Notes: generated by a model not told the origin, from the letters alone. 64,000 nt of DNA from Rhizobiaceae bacterium (GCA_028279875.1 JANQMU010000054.1:20321-84320), one strand, 5' to 3'; positions 34,433 to 44,374 are shown, counted from the stretch's first letter. Made by a program: numbers and translations.

Positions 34433-36103
34433 CTAGGCCGCTTTTGACGCTTCGCCGTACAGCGCTTCCTTGAATGGCGACGGGCCGACCCGGCGATACG
34501 CTTCGAGGAAGGTTTCGTCGGGGGTTTGCCGCAGGCCGAGATAGGTGTCGACAATGGTTTCGACCGCATCGGTGACCTTTTCGGGCTCGAAACCGCGGCC
34601 GATGATCTGGCCGATCGAGGTGTTCTCGTCGCCCGATCCGCCCAGCGTGATCTGATAGAGTTCGGCGCCCTTCTTCTCGACCCCCAGCAGGCCGATATGG
34701 CCGACATGGTGGTGGCCGCAGGCATTGATGCAGCCCGAGATCTTGATCTTCAGATCGCCGATTTCGCGCTGCCGCTCCAGCGATCCGAAGCGGTTGGAAA
34801 TCTCCTGGGCCACCGGAATCGAGCGGGCATTGGCAAGCGCGCAATAGTCGAGTCCGGGGCAGGCGATGATGTCGGTGATCAGCCCGGCATTGGCGGTGGC
34901 GAGATCCTGTTCGAGCAGGGCGCGATAGACTTTTTCCAGATCGGCCAGCGCGACATGCGGCAGCACCAGGTTCTGCTCATGCGAGACCCGGATTTCATCC
35001 TGGCTGTAGCGCTCGGCAAGATCGGCGACGGCTTCCATCTGCACGTCGGTCGCATCGCCCGGCACGCCGCCGATGGGTTTGAGCGAAATCGTCACCACGC
35101 CGTAATCGGGATGCCGGTGCGGCGTCACGTTTTGCCGGACCCAGGCGGCAAAGCCGTCGTCGGCCTTCTTGCCGGTGGCGACCGTCTGCCAGCCCTCGGC
35201 ACGGTCCTGCAATTCGGGCGGCGCGAAATAGGCGGTAATCGCCGCCAGATCGGCATCGGGCAGCTTCAGGTTGCTGCTCCGCAGCTTCTCCCACTCGGCC
35301 TCGACCTGGCGGGTGAACTCGGCCTCGCCGGTTTCATGCACCAGGATCTTGATGCGAGCCTTGTATTTGTTGTCGCGACGACCGTAGAGGTTGTACACCC
35401 GCATGATGGCGGTGGTGTAGGACAGCAAGTCCGCCTCGGGCAGGAAGTCGCGGATCTTCTTGGCGATCATCGGCGTGCGGCCCTGGCCGCCGCCGACATA
35501 GACGGCGAAACCGAGCTCGCCGGCCTCGTTGCGCTTCAGGTGCAACCCGATATCGTGGACCTGGATGGCGGCGCGGTCGCGCTCGGCGCCGGTGACGGCA
35601 ATCTTGAACTTGCGCGGCAGGAAGGAATATTCCGGGTGGTTGGACGACCATTGGCGCAGGATCTCGGCATAGGGGCGCGGGTCGGCGACCTCATCGGCCG
35701 CGGCGCCGGAAAAATGGTCGGCCGAGACATTGCGAATGCAATTGCCGGACGTCTGGATGGCATGCATCTCGACCTCGGCCAGCTCTTCCAGGATGGCCGG
35801 CGTGTCCGACAGTTTCGGCCAGTTGTACTGGATGTTCTGGCGAGTGGTGAAATGGCCGTAGCCCTTGTCATAGTCGCGGGCAATGCGGGCCAGCCGCCGC
35901 ATCTGCCGGCCGTTGAGCGTGCCATAGGGAATGGCGACCCGCAGCATATAGGCGTGAAGCTGCAGATAAACGCCGTTCATCAGCCGCAGCGGCTTGAAGG
36001 CATCCTCGGTGATTTCGCCTGATAGACGGCGCTCCACCTGATCGCGATATTGCGCGACCCGCTGGCCGACAAAGTCATGATCGAATTCATCATAACGATA
36101 CAT
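34433..36103 (-). CDS. cysI: Nitrite/sulfite reductase (CysI-type hemoprotein)
   Basis: 556-residue siroheme and 4Fe-4S protein reducing sulfite to sulfide. Two ferredoxin-like half-domains and the C-terminal cluster motif CPGLDYCALA then GCINACGHHHVGH (C-x5-C ... C-x3-C) that binds the cluster and siroheme. RIRxQQN-like TTRQNIQYNW is the first siroheme-pocket region. ATG at 36103 starts MYRYDEFDHDFV, the common alphaproteobacterial N-terminus. A ferredoxin- or NADPH-flavoprotein partner is not in the window. In the sulfate pathway it acts after CysH. Confidence 0.95.
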   Translation of the reverse strand: MYRYDEFDHDFVGQRVAQYRDQVERRLSGEITEDAFKPLRLMNGVYLQLHAYMLRVAIPYGTLNGRQMRRLARIARDYDKGYGHFTTRQNIQYNWPKLSDTPAILEELAEVEMHAIQTSGNCIRNVSADHFSGAAADEVADPRPYAEILRQWSSNHPEYSFLPRKFKIAVTGAERDRAAIQVHDIGLHLKRNEAGELGFAVYVGGGQGRTPMIAKKIRDFLPEADLLSYTTAIMRVYNLYGRRDNKYKARIKILVHETGEAEFTRQVEAEWEKLRSSNLKLPDADLAAITAYFAPPELQDRAEGWQTVATGKKADDGFAAWVRQNVTPHRHPDYGVVTISLKPIGGVPGDATDVQMEAVADLAERYSQDEIRVSHEQNLVLPHVALADLEKVYRALLEQDLATANAGLITDIIACPGLDYCALANARSIPVAQEISNRFGSLERQREIGDLKIKISGCINACGHHHVGHIGLLGVEKKGAELYQITLGGSGDENTSIGQIIGRGFEPEKVTDAVETIVDTYLGLRQTPDETFLEAYRRVGPSPFKEALYGEASKAA

Positions 36104-36144
36104 GGATCAACTCCTGGCGGCCGCGGCCGCAATTGACGATCAGG

Positions 36145-36456
36145 TCAAGCGGCCGAAGCCTGTTTGAACTCCGCCTGCTTGCCGAGATCGCTGCGGAAGG
36201 TCGGGCCGCTGGCCCGGATGCGTTCGCGCAGGCGCAGCGGATGAATCTCGCCATCCACCTCGTCGACATCGATCACCGCAACGTCGACGACACGATTGTC
36301 GTTAAAGGCGGTCCGGCCGGCCTGCTCCAGCGCCTCGACCGCGTCCGCATGGCGCGCGATCAGCGCGTGATCGATGCGCTCGAGCCAGCGGCCATTGGCG
36401 CCGAGCCATACGGCAACGCCGTCGGTCAGGCGGTTGGCGGTCAGAACTTTCATCAT
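36145..36456 (-). CDS. DUF2849 domain-containing protein
   Basis: Small protein of about 103 residues, DUF2849 family, found between cysG and cysI in Hyphomicrobiales. VLTANRLTDGVAVWLGANGRWLERIDHA is the conserved start, and VVDVAVIDVDEVDGEIHPLRLRERIRASGPTF the end. No known biochemical function; the constant position suggests a role in siroheme or sulfite reductase assembly. The ATG at 36456 has GAGG spaced 9 nt upstream; earlier in-frame ATGs at 36465 and 36471 are possible. Confidence 0.88.
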   Translation of the reverse strand: MMKVLTANRLTDGVAVWLGANGRWLERIDHALIARHADAVEALEQAGRTAFNDNRVVDVAVIDVDEVDGEIHPLRLRERIRASGPTFRSDLGKQAEFKQASAA

Positions 36457-36482
36457 GGCGGGCATCCTCATCCTGGTGGCCG

Positions 36483-37910
36483 TCAGGCCACGGCAACAGT
36501 CTTCTTGTGGGTGGCAAGCGGCGTGGACTGGCTGAAATCGGCGCCGGCGACGGCATCGCCGATGATGACCATTACCGGTCCGCTCAGATCAGGCCGGTCC
36601 TCGATGGCCGGCAGGTCGTTGAGCGTGCAGTGCAGCAAGGTCCGATCCGAACGGCTGGCGTTTTCAACGATGGCGACGGCGGTATCGCCGGCAAGACCCG
36701 CCTCGATCAGCCGTCCGGCGACGGACGCGGCGACGGAACGGCCCATATAAACGGCGATGGTTGCGCCGGAAATGGCGAGCCTTGCCCAGTCGGGCAGGAT
36801 ATTGCTGTTGAGGTCGTGGCCAGTGGTGAAGACCAGCGAAGAGGCGACGCCCCGCAGGGTCAGCGGCAGCTCGAAATCGGCGGCGGCGGCAAAGGCGGAG
36901 GTGATGCCGGGGACAATCTCATAGCCGATGGCGGCCTCGCGCAGCGCCGCCATTTCCTCGGCGGCCCGGCCATAGACCAGCGGATCGCCGGATTTCAGCC
37001 GGACGACGCGCTTTCCCTGTCGCGCCAGGTCCACCAGCAGCGTGTTGATCTCGTCCTGGGATTTGGAGTGGCAGCCCTTGCGCTTGCCGACCGAAAGCCG
37101 CTCTGCATCGCGGCGCCCGAGATCGACGATCGCTTCCGGCACCAGCGCGTCATAGAGGATGACATCGGCTTCCATCAGCACGCGCTGGGCCCGCAGGGTC
37201 AAGAGATCCTCGGCGCCCGGGCCGGCGCCGACCAGCCAGACATAGCCTTCGGCCCGGCCGGTATTGTGCAGCAGATGGTTTGCAGCCTGGCGGGCCGCCG
37301 GCAGGTCGTCCCGGGCGATGGCATCACGCACCTGGCCGGAGAAGAACCGGCGCCAGAACAGGCGGCGGGTGGCCCCGCGCGGCACAAGCCGGTCGACGGC
37401 GGCGCGGTAGTGGGCGGCGAGCTGCGCCAGCGATCCGAGCGACGGCGGCAGCATCCGGTCGACCTGGGCGCGGATCATCTGGGCAAGCACCGGGCCGGCG
37501 CCCTCCGTACCGATCGCCACGGCCACCGGCGCACGGTTGACCAGGGCCGGGGTCAGGAAATCGCAATAATCGGGTTGGTCAACGGCGTTGGCCGGGATGC
37601 GGGCGTCGCGGGCGTCGGTGACGATCTTCGCATCCAGCGCGGCATCGCCGGTGGCGGCGAAGACGAGGGTTGCGCCGGCAAGCTGGTCCTCGCAATAGGG
37701 CGCATTGACGACAGTGATCCGTTGCCGCTTTAGATAGGCCGCGAAGTCGGCGGCCGGGGCATCGGCATAGGCCGTGATCGCGGCATCGGTGTTGGCCAGC
37801 AACCGGGTCTTGGCAAAGGCCTCTTCGCCATTGCCGAAGATGGTAACCTTCCGCCCGGCGACATTGAAGAACGCCGGAAATGTCGACAATTTGCGGTTCT
37901 GTGCGACCAT
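36483..37910 (-). CDS. cysG: Siroheme synthase
   Basis: 475-residue trifunctional CysG. The N-terminal part is the Rossmann dehydrogenase/ferrochelatase (VTIFGNGEEAFAKTRLL to FVFAATGD-like region, about residues 1-150) that turns precorrin-2 into siroheme; the central linker has the CysG dimerisation helices; the C-terminal two-thirds is uroporphyrinogen-III C-methyltransferase with VGAGPGAEDLLTLRA, VRLKSGDPLVYGR and VPGITSAFAAAA. The ATG at 37910 is preferred as it gives MVAQNRKLSTFPAFF, the family start; the frame continues to 37997. It heads the operon with DUF2849, cysI and DUF934. Confidence 0.95.
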   Translation of the reverse strand: MVAQNRKLSTFPAFFNVAGRKVTIFGNGEEAFAKTRLLANTDAAITAYADAPAADFAAYLKRQRITVVNAPYCEDQLAGATLVFAATGDAALDAKIVTDARDARIPANAVDQPDYCDFLTPALVNRAPVAVAIGTEGAGPVLAQMIRAQVDRMLPPSLGSLAQLAAHYRAAVDRLVPRGATRRLFWRRFFSGQVRDAIARDDLPAARQAANHLLHNTGRAEGYVWLVGAGPGAEDLLTLRAQRVLMEADVILYDALVPEAIVDLGRRDAERLSVGKRKGCHSKSQDEINTLLVDLARQGKRVVRLKSGDPLVYGRAAEEMAALREAAIGYEIVPGITSAFAAAADFELPLTLRGVASSLVFTTGHDLNSNILPDWARLAISGATIAVYMGRSVAASVAGRLIEAGLAGDTAVAIVENASRSDRTLLHCTLNDLPAIEDRPDLSGPVMVIIGDAVAGADFSQSTPLATHKKTVAVA

Positions 37911-38163
37911 AATACCTGTCCGGATCGGGGTTTTGCCCCATGAACCAGAATATTGGTGTTTCGGCGGGCCGGATTGAAGGAATGCTTTGCTGCCCATGCC
38001 GCCGCCCGGGCATTATTTTGCTCGCGGCCTTTCCTGCGGGAGATTATTCGCCCAATGGGCGTTTGCAGCGTCTCGAACGGGCGCGATCCGGCGCTTTCGC
38101 AGCTCGGTCCGATATGCGATGGTCGCGGCTGAAACCGACCGTCTGGGTGGAGCGAATTCAACC

Positions 38164-38373
38164 ATGAAACGCATCGTCATGGCCGTTGTGGTCATCTATC
38201 TCCTGGGATATGGCGCGCTTCGCCTGCTCAATGCCGAGGTCTGGGACCGGGACGGGCATACCTATGTGCTTTTTCCGAAAAGCCCGATCGCGCTCTATTA
38301 CATCTATCGGCCGATGACCTATCTGGACAGCGCGCTGACCGGCATGCGCTTTCACATCGGACCGCATCAATAG
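38164..38373 (+). CDS. Small single-pass membrane protein, hypothetical
   Basis: 69-residue protein with one N-terminal membrane helix (IVMAVVVIYLLGYGALRLL) and an aromatic-rich, mostly periplasmic tail (FPKSPIALYYIYRPMTYLD). I do not recognise a family. ATG at 38164 is preferred over an in-frame start at 37987 because the preceding part is basic low-complexity without features. It is divergent from cysG by about 250 bp. Confidence 0.55.
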   Translation: MKRIVMAVVVIYLLGYGALRLLNAEVWDRDGHTYVLFPKSPIALYYIYRPMTYLDSALTGMRFHIGPHQ

Positions 38374-38959
38374 CCCGCTTCACGAAGGCAACCTATGCGC
38401 AGCTTCTTTTCGAAGGTACCCTGGCCGAATGTCACGGACGCATATTGCGGGTGCGGCAGGGAATCTGGATGATCTGAGAGACTGGCAATCACGGGTGAAT
38501 GCCGTCGCGACCATCTGGAGACGGTTTGATCCGCCTCCAGCGGGTCGGGCCGATGCCCCGGCCTATTACCTTTAACGGACCCGACCAGATTGGGGTCGCA
38601 GCAGGCGAAGGACCGTCCAACGGAGGGGTCGTGGAATTGCCCTTCGCCCTTCGTCTTTTTTTTGTTGGGTGCAATATGGGCGCTCAATGTGGGAAAAAAC
38701 CGGCAGTAACATTACTTCGGCGTAAGGTTTGTTGAACATTTTGTGATTGCCATATCCCAGCGCTTGTTCCGCTTATCTTCAAATTGGGGGTGGCCAAAGA
38801 GCCGAAACACTATCTGCGATGGCACGCCGATCAGTTCCGTGCTTTGGCGGCATCGGGATGAACGGTCGCTGGGTGCTTTCAGCAAACACGACGTTTATCT
38901 CATCGACCTCCGCCCACGACCTGTGCGCGTGTCACCCCGGTGGCGGGCGAAGAGGGCCT
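38374..38959. other. 586-bp non-coding stretch before the WD40 gene
   Basis: No supported gene. Open frames at 38499-38735 and 38743-39061 lack family features, start contexts and plausible composition. The part around 38640-38870 is more AT-rich than its neighbours. It marks the left edge of the zinc-related cluster, so it could be degraded sequence left at a boundary, but nothing recognisable remains. Confidence 0.5.
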
Positions 38960-40033
38960 TTATGCTTCGTCTCCACCAAGCCGGGCCCAGAGGACGCGGC
39001 CCGACTCCTCGCCGACGAAGAGCCATCCTTCGAGCGTGGGTGTGAGTGCTGCGACCGCTGAGCCGCTCGACCCCTTGACGACGAGGTCTTCCATCTCGCC
39101 GTCGGTGGACAAACGCCCGGCGAGAACGCTGCCATCGGCAAAGCCGGCAAAGACCCAGTCGTGGCCGATAAGACCTGCGACCGCCGTGCAGAGCTGCCTG
39201 CCGCCGTAGGCGCAGGTTGCCGGCGGGCGCCCCATGGGTCCGTCCTTGCCGTCGAAAGGCCAGCAGACCGCTTCGTCGGCGCCGGATGTGGCAAGGAAAG
39301 GTGCCGTGCCGACCCAGGCAAAGCTCTTTACCTTGGCGGGATAGCCCGACATGCGCATGTCGGCCTTGTCCCGCAGGCGCCAGCCGTGAAGCGCATTTTC
39401 CTGCATGGCCGTCACGACATATTTTCCGTCAGGGCTGAAGGCGACAGCGCCGTGAGACCCTTTCCAGACGACGCGCTTGGCTTTCCAGCGGTGCTTGCCC
39501 CGTTCCCAGACCGTGGCGCCGCCATAGTGGGCGGCAGCGAGTCGGCGGCCCCCGGCGTCGAAGGCAAGGCCGCCGACAGTGCTTGGATGCTCAAAGTCCT
39601 TTGAGGCGGTTTCGCCGGCGCGCCAGACATGCGCCGTGCGGCCCGACGAACAGGCGTGGAAGCCGGGTCCCGCCGTGACGCAATCGACCCAGCGTGTGCC
39701 GAAGCTCGCGATTTCTTCGATCGTGCCGTCGGGTGAGACGCGAAGGAACCGCCCGTCATCACCTCCGGTGAGCACGGTGCTCGAGCGCTCTTCGGCCGCG
39801 AGACACAACACCGCGCCGCGATGCGCCTCCACCGTCACTGGCGGCTCGTTGGCGCGGAAGAACCGGACCACACCATCTCCGAACGCGGCCGCAACATGCG
39901 TTCCGGTGGCTACGGCGCCGGTCACCGGTGCGCCGGTCTCCAGCGTGAGGCCCCGACGTTCGAGCTGGGTCTCTTCAAAGCCTTTGAGGCGCGGGTTTTG
40001 GCGCGCCGACTTCGTCGCTACGCCGCCTGACAT
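38960..40033 (-). CDS. WD40 repeat protein of the Zur/CobW cluster
   Basis: 357-residue beta-propeller protein. At least five WD-like units are visible, for example [74 protein letters not shown] and [24 protein letters not shown]. There is no signal peptide. It overlaps the end of the CobW-like gene by 16 bp, so it is translationally coupled. These proteins recur beside Zur-regulated GTPases in alphaproteobacteria; a scaffold role in zinc handling is an inference. The frame continues upstream to 40252, but ATG 40033 is preferred. Confidence 0.85.
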   Translation of the reverse strand: MSGGVATKSARQNPRLKGFEETQLERRGLTLETGAPVTGAVATGTHVAAAFGDGVVRFFRANEPPVTVEAHRGAVLCLAAEERSSTVLTGGDDGRFLRVSPDGTIEEIASFGTRWVDCVTAGPGFHACSSGRTAHVWRAGETASKDFEHPSTVGGLAFDAGGRRLAAAHYGGATVWERGKHRWKAKRVVWKGSHGAVAFSPDGKYVVTAMQENALHGWRLRDKADMRMSGYPAKVKSFAWVGTAPFLATSGADEAVCWPFDGKDGPMGRPPATCAYGGRQLCTAVAGLIGHDWVFAGFADGSVLAGRLSTDGEMEDLVVKGSSGSAVAALTPTLEGWLFVGEESGRVLWARLGGDEA

Positions 40034-40986
40034 GCGGCGAAACCGTCTTCCAGGCCCATTGTTTCGAGATTGCGCCCGATGAAGACGAGCCGCGACTGCC
40101 GTGCTCCCTCCGGCCAGGAACCCATCGGTGCGCCTTCCATCAGCATATGGACACCCTGGAAGACGTAGCGATCGTCCTCGCCCCTGAAGTCGAGGATGCC
40201 CTTGGAGCGCAGGATGTCCGGCCCCCGGGTCTGCAAAAGGTCGCCGAACCACGTCTGGAATTTCTCGAGGTCGAGTGGCACATCCGACACCAGAGAGATG
40301 CTTTTCACGTCATCGTCGTGTTCATGGTCGTGGTCGGATGTCAGGAAATCGGGCTCCACTTCCAGCACGCGGTCGAGGCTGAAGGCGTTCAGCCCAATCA
40401 CCTCTTCGAGCGCTGTTGCGCAACGTTCGGTGCGGATGATCCTGGTATAGGGGTTGATACGGCGAATGCGCTCCTCAACGCGGCCAAGACCGTCCGCTTC
40501 CACGAGATCCGTCTTGTTCAGCAAAACGATGTCGGCGAAGGCGATCTGTTCTTCAGCCTCGTGGTGTTCGCCGAGCTGGTTGTCGAGATGCACCGCATCG
40601 GCCACCGTCACGATCGCATCGAGTCGCGTGCGGTCGGCAACGTCCTGATCGACAAAGAAGGTCTGCGCCACCGGGGCAGGGTCGGCCAGACCCGTGGTCT
40701 CGACGATGATCGCGTCGAGCTTTTCGGCTCGTTTCATCAACCCGCCAAGGATGCGGATCAGATCGCCCCGTACCGTGCAGCAGATGCAGCCATTGTTCAT
40801 CTCGAACACTTCCTCGTCGGCGTCCACCACGAGGTCATTGTCGATGCCCTCCTCACCGAATTCATTGACGATCACGGCGTAGCGTTTGCCGTGCCGTTCG
40901 GTGAGAATCCGGTTGAGAAGCGTCGTCTTGCCGGCACCGAGGAAACCGGTGAGCACGGTAACGGGGACTTGCGGGGTCTGATCCAT
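40018..40986 (-). CDS. CobW/COG0523 GTPase, putative zinc metallochaperone
   Basis: 322-residue G3E GTPase. Walker [10 protein letters not shown] at residues 14-22, the metal-binding CxCC motif as Cys67-Ile-Cys69-Cys70, Walker B-like [11 protein letters not shown]4 NKTD, and a His/Asp-rich loop [10 protein letters not shown] typical of zinc-handling members. The C-terminal CobW domain ends near FIGRNLE. ATG at 40986, 11 bp after zur. Family members (ZigA, ZagA, ZNG1) hand zinc to enzymes during starvation. The Zur context makes zinc, not cobalamin, the likely metal. Confidence 0.92.
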   Translation of the reverse strand: MDQTPQVPVTVLTGFLGAGKTTLLNRILTERHGKRYAVIVNEFGEEGIDNDLVVDADEEVFEMNNGCICCTVRGDLIRILGGLMKRAEKLDAIIVETTGLADPAPVAQTFFVDQDVADRTRLDAIVTVADAVHLDNQLGEHHEAEEQIAFADIVLLNKTDLVEADGLGRVEERIRRINPYTRIIRTERCATALEEVIGLNAFSLDRVLEVEPDFLTSDHDHEHDDDVKSISLVSDVPLDLEKFQTWFGDLLQTRGPDILRSKGILDFRGEDDRYVFQGVHMLMEGAPMGSWPEGARQSRLVFIGRNLETMGLEDGFAACQAA

Positions 40987-40997
40987 GGTCGGGTCTT

Positions 40998-41402
40998 TCA
41001 AACGGTTGGCGCATCCGCCCGGCATGCGCCACAGCGGCCGCGGATTTCGATAACGGAATGCGAGGGCTCGAAGCCCGAGTGGCTCGACAGGGCGGCAATG
41101 TCCTTCGTGAGGGATGTGTGGACGTGTTCGGTCACGGCTCCGCAATCCTCGCAGATCTCGAACACCGGCGTTTCCGTATGGCTGGGGTCGCAGCACGCTG
41201 TCCACGCGTTGAGCGATTCGATCCGGTGGACGCGCCGCGCCGCAAGGAGCTGGTCCAGGGCACGATAGACCGTCGTCGCCGCGGTCACTCCGTCGTCGCG
41301 CAGATCCTCGAGGATCTGGTACGCAGACAAAGGCCTGGTTTGGCGGCGCAGGTGCTCGAGTACGCGATCAGCGTGTGTTCGACGTCCTGATCTGCGTGCC
41401 AT
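40998..41402 (-). CDS. zur: Zinc uptake regulator Zur (Fur family)
   Basis: 134-residue Fur-family repressor, shorter at the N-terminus than Fur. The HTH region is [28 protein letters not shown], and the zinc sites [12 protein letters not shown] and CGAC form the structural site. [17 protein letters not shown] is typical of Zur. ATG at 41402. A palindromic Zur box lies 54 bp upstream, in the 85-bp divergent gap, so it is probably autoregulated. It leads the zur-cobW-WD40 operon. Confidence 0.93.
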   Translation of the reverse strand: MARRSGRRTHADRVLEHLRRQTRPLSAYQILEDLRDDGVTAATTVYRALDQLLAARRVHRIESLNAWTACCDPSHTETPVFEICEDCGAVTEHVHTSLTKDIAALSSHSGFEPSHSVIEIRGRCGACRADAPTV

Positions 41403-41455
41403 GGCTTCATTCCCGTGGGGCTTACCTTGACGGAGGTTATCCCACTGGGCTATCA

Positions 41456-41478
41456 GATGCAACGTTACAACATTACAC
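41456..41478. promoter_or_regulatory. Zur box, divergent site between zur and DUF1636 gene
   Basis: GATGCAACGTTACAACATTAC is an alphaproteobacterial Zur-box-like sequence (canonical core TG-AA-GTTATAAC-TT-CA). It is nearly identical to the site at 46059-46080 before folE. It lies 54 bp upstream of zur and about 10 bp upstream of the DUF1636 start, so it can control both directions. Confidence 0.85.
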
Positions 41479-41487
41479 CTCTCCCTC

Positions 41488-41964
41488 ATGCGCCTCGACG
41501 ACCCAAAGAAACCGATTCTCTCGATCTGCCTGCGCTGCCGCGACGGGCGTGAGGAGCGGGACACCGATCTCGATCAGCGTGGCGGTCGACGGCTTGCCCG
41601 TAAAGTCGCGGCCATGTTTGACGCCAGCGCCGCTGCAAATCGCGGGGTCGCGCTGCGCGGCGTGAATTGCATGAGTCAATGCAAGCGTCCCTGTGCCATC
41701 GCCCTTTCGGGCCTTGAGCGTTTTACCTATCTTTTCGGGGATCTCGACCCCACAAGGCATGCCGACGACGTCCTGACCGTGGCAGCCGCCTATGCTGTGG
41801 CCGAAAACGGCTTCCTGCCCCGGCCCGTGCGGCCGGAGGTGCTCCGGGCGGGCATCCTCGGACGAATCCCGCCACTCGGCTTCGCCGGAGACCTGGTGGA
41901 ACCGCTGCCGCAATCACAACCCGTCCACCCATCCCGTCAGCCCATGGAGTTTGAGAACCGATGA
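41488..41964 (+). CDS. DUF1636 metal-binding (thioredoxin-like 2Fe-2S type) protein
   Basis: 158-residue protein of DUF1636. Cysteines Cys14-x2-Cys17 and the CMSQCKRPC set (Cys61, Cys65, Cys69) match the 2Fe-2S ferredoxin-like arrangement of this family. TRHADDVLTVAAAYA and RPVRPEVLRAGILGRIPP are conserved C-terminal parts. The role is not known; it is a recurrent member of zinc-starvation clusters. No clear Shine-Dalgarno sequence precedes the ATG at 41488. It overlaps the binding-protein gene by 4 bp (ATGA), leading that operon. Confidence 0.82.
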   Translation: MRLDDPKKPILSICLRCRDGREERDTDLDQRGGRRLARKVAAMFDASAAANRGVALRGVNCMSQCKRPCAIALSGLERFTYLFGDLDPTRHADDVLTVAAAYAVAENGFLPRPVRPEVLRAGILGRIPPLGFAGDLVEPLPQSQPVHPSRQPMEFENR

Positions 41965-43448
41965 GCCCATTTCGCCTGCCTGGCCTGTTTTCCGCAGTCG
42001 CTGTAACCGCTACGCTGCTCTCTCCCGCCGCCTCGTTTGCGGATGAGGTGACAATTGGGCAGACCTTCCTTGCCTCGGGGCTCGACCCGGCAGAGGGATC
42101 CAACGGATGGGCGCTTGTCAGCCACGGGATTGGCGAGCAATTGTTCCAGGTGTCACGAGAAGGCGAATTGGTCCCGAACCTTGCAACCTCCGCTGCGCAA
42201 AACGAGGACGGCACATGGACCGTCGAACTGGCGCCCGACCGCTTCTTCTCGGACGGCACGCCCGTTACCGCAGCGGCGGTGGCGACGGCGCTGAACCGCA
42301 CTGGCGAGGCGAACCCCTCGGCCCGCGCCACCGCCGGGCGTTTGATTTTCGCCGCCATCGATGACGACACGCTGACGGTCGAGACAGAACAGCCCACCAC
42401 GATCCTGCCTTCGATTTTGGCAGAATGGGCATTCCCGGTTTATCGGATCGATGGCGACACGCTGATCTTCACCGGTCCCTTTACGGTCGAGAGCTTTGAG
42501 CCCGGCGGGTCCATCGAAATGACCCCAAACGCCCACTACGCGAATGCCGAGGCGCGGCCCGACATTACGCTGCGCCGGATTGCAGATGGTCAGTCGCTGG
42601 CGCTCGCCTTCGCATCCGGCGAGCTCGACATGGCGTTCAATTTGCCGGTCGAGACGCTGGCGCTGCTGGAAGCGGTGGAGGGTGAGACCATTTCTTTCCC
42701 GGTTGCGTATCAGTACATGATGTGGATGAATACGCGCAGCCCTGCCTTGTCCGACCCCCGCGTGCGACGGGCCATCGATCTGGCTGTAAACCGCACGGAT
42801 CTGGTCGCGGCGGCGCAGGCCGGAATTCCTGCCACCGGCGCTTTCGCGGCCAACTACCCGTTCGCTGCCGAGGGCGAACTGCCGCATGATCCTGATGCCG
42901 CTGCCACGCTGCTCGAAGACGCCGGATGGGTGATGGGCGAAGACGGCGTCCGAACGCGCGACGGAGAGCGGCTTGAGCTGGTGCTCTATGCCTATCCCCA
43001 GCGGCCCGATCTCGTCACGTTTCAGCCGGTGATCCGCGCAGCTCTCGCCGAAATCGGCATCTCCATCACGACGCAGGTCACGGATTCGCCGAGCGACGTC
43101 GCTGCAAACGGTGGTTTCGATCTCTTTCTCTGGGCGCAGCACACAGCCCCCGCCGGCGATCCGGGTCTGTTCCTGTCGCTGTTTTTCGAGACCGACGCAG
43201 CCCGGAACTACAGCGGCTGGTCGAACGCCGACTATGACGCCTTGATCAAGGCGCTTCGTGCCGCAGGCGATCCGCAGGCGCGCATCGACCTTGCCCGCCG
43301 CGCGCAGGATATCATCGCCGCCGAAGTGCCGGTGTCCTTCCTTGTCACGCCGGAGTGGCATGTGGGGCTCTCGCCGGCCCTTGCCGGGTATGAGCCTTGG
43401 GGGTCCGACTATTACGTCATTCGACCCGATCTGGTGCCTGCCCGGTGA
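41961..43448 (+). CDS. ABC transporter substrate-binding protein (SBP family 5, peptide/nickel/metallophore type)
   Basis: 495-residue family-5 binding protein. Signal peptide residues 1-27 (cleavage near SFA-DEV). Recognisable parts are ASGLDPAEGSNGWAL, VATALNRTGEAN, FTGPFTVESFEPGG, MMWMNTRSPALSDPRVRRAIDLAVNR, and the C-terminal AGYEPWGSDYYVIRPDL. Related proteins carry oligopeptides, nickel-chelates or opine metallophores. Zur control suggests a zinc complex as ligand; that is an inference. It overlaps the next permease by 4 bp (GTGA). Confidence 0.9.
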   Translation: MSPFRLPGLFSAVAVTATLLSPAASFADEVTIGQTFLASGLDPAEGSNGWALVSHGIGEQLFQVSREGELVPNLATSAAQNEDGTWTVELAPDRFFSDGTPVTAAAVATALNRTGEANPSARATAGRLIFAAIDDDTLTVETEQPTTILPSILAEWAFPVYRIDGDTLIFTGPFTVESFEPGGSIEMTPNAHYANAEARPDITLRRIADGQSLALAFASGELDMAFNLPVETLALLEAVEGETISFPVAYQYMMWMNTRSPALSDPRVRRAIDLAVNRTDLVAAAQAGIPATGAFAANYPFAAEGELPHDPDAAATLLEDAGWVMGEDGVRTRDGERLELVLYAYPQRPDLVTFQPVIRAALAEIGISITTQVTDSPSDVAANGGFDLFLWAQHTAPAGDPGLFLSLFFETDAARNYSGWSNADYDALIKALRAAGDPQARIDLARRAQDIIAAEVPVSFLVTPEWHVGLSPALAGYEPWGSDYYVIRPDLVPAR

Positions 43449-44374
43449 TCACCGCGGCGACGACGGCGCAGGCGCTTGTGCGGCTGGCGCTGTCCTGGCT
43501 TGCGGTCGTCGCCGCCGCCTTCGCGCTTTTGCGTTTGATGCCCGGCGACCCGGTGGAGATGTTCCTTGCGCATGTCAATATCCGCTCCGGTCCCGACATT
43601 GTGGCAGCCTATCGGGCGCAGTGGGGGCTCGATGCCTCCGTCACCTTGCAGTTCTTGCATTGGCTGGCCGGCTTTGTGCGCTTCGATTGGGGCTTGTCGT
43701 TCGAAACAGGACGTCCTGTGGCCGCCGATTTTGCCGCGCGGATTCCCTATTCGGCGGCGATCGGCTTTGGCGGCATGGCGCTCGCAATAACCGGCGGTTT
43801 TGCTCTTGGCTTCTTTGCTGCGCACCGTCCGGGTGGCCGAGCAGATGCGCTCTCCCGGGTGTTTGCCGTTGCCGGGCAGGCGCTGCCTGCCTTTGCTGTC
43901 GGCCTTATCTTCCTCTGGGTTTTCGGGGTGCAGCTTAGCTGGATCGATGCGTTCGGCGGTGGCCCGATCGAGCGTGTGGTGCTGCCGGTGCTGCTTGTCG
44001 CTGTCTTCTCGCTCGGGTCGATGTCACGATTGTCGCGGGCGGGTTTCCTGGAGGTCAGGAACAGCTTCTACTACCGCACCGCTCTTGCAAAGGGGCGATC
44101 CCATTTGACGGCTTTGTGGTTTCACGGACGGGCAGCCGGCATCCTGACCCTGGTCGCGGGACTTGCCCCCGAACTGGCCTGGATCGTGGGCGGAACGGCG
44201 GTCGCGGAAATCGTCTTCGGCGTGCCTGGGCTCTCAGAGCGCGTGGTGCAGGCCATCGCCCACAGGGATTACGCGGTCCTGCAGACCTATGTTGCCCTCG
44301 TCGCGCTCTGGGTGGTCTGCGTTCTGCAGGGCGCTCGGCTCCTGCGCCGAGCCCTCGACCCGCGGCTCGCGTGA
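43445..44374 (+). CDS. ABC transporter permease (DppB/OppB family)
   Basis: 309-residue permease with six membrane helices. FALLRLMPGDPVEMFLA is the DppB signature, and the EAA loop is FYYRTALAKGRSHLTALW, a divergent form. GTG at 43445 overlaps the binding-protein stop, deciding the start. A TGATG junction joins it to the second permease. It needs a cytoplasmic ATPase, which is not encoded in this cluster. Confidence 0.9.
   Translation: MITAATTAQALVRLALSWLAVVAAAFALLRLMPGDPVEMFLAHVNIRSGPDIVAAYRAQWGLDASVTLQFLHWLAGFVRFDWGLSFETGRPVAADFAARIPYSAAIGFGGMALAITGGFALGFFAAHRPGGRADALSRVFAVAGQALPAFAVGLIFLWVFGVQLSWIDAFGGGPIERVVLPVLLVAVFSLGSMSRLSRAGFLEVRNSFYYRTALAKGRSHLTALWFHGRAAGILTLVAGLAPELAWIVGGTAVAEIVFGVPGLSERVVQAIAHRDYAVLQTYVALVALWVVCVLQGARLLRRALDPRLA

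Noticed and set aside
34526..36022. 498-codon open frame on the plus strand
   Set aside because: Antisense to cysI, which has its full cluster motif on the minus strand.
36507..37733. 408-codon open frame antisense to cysG
   Set aside because: Shadow of cysG; no motifs.
38743..39061. Small plus-strand frames upstream of the WD40 gene
   Set aside because: No domain, no ribosome binding site and partial overlap with the WD40 coding region.
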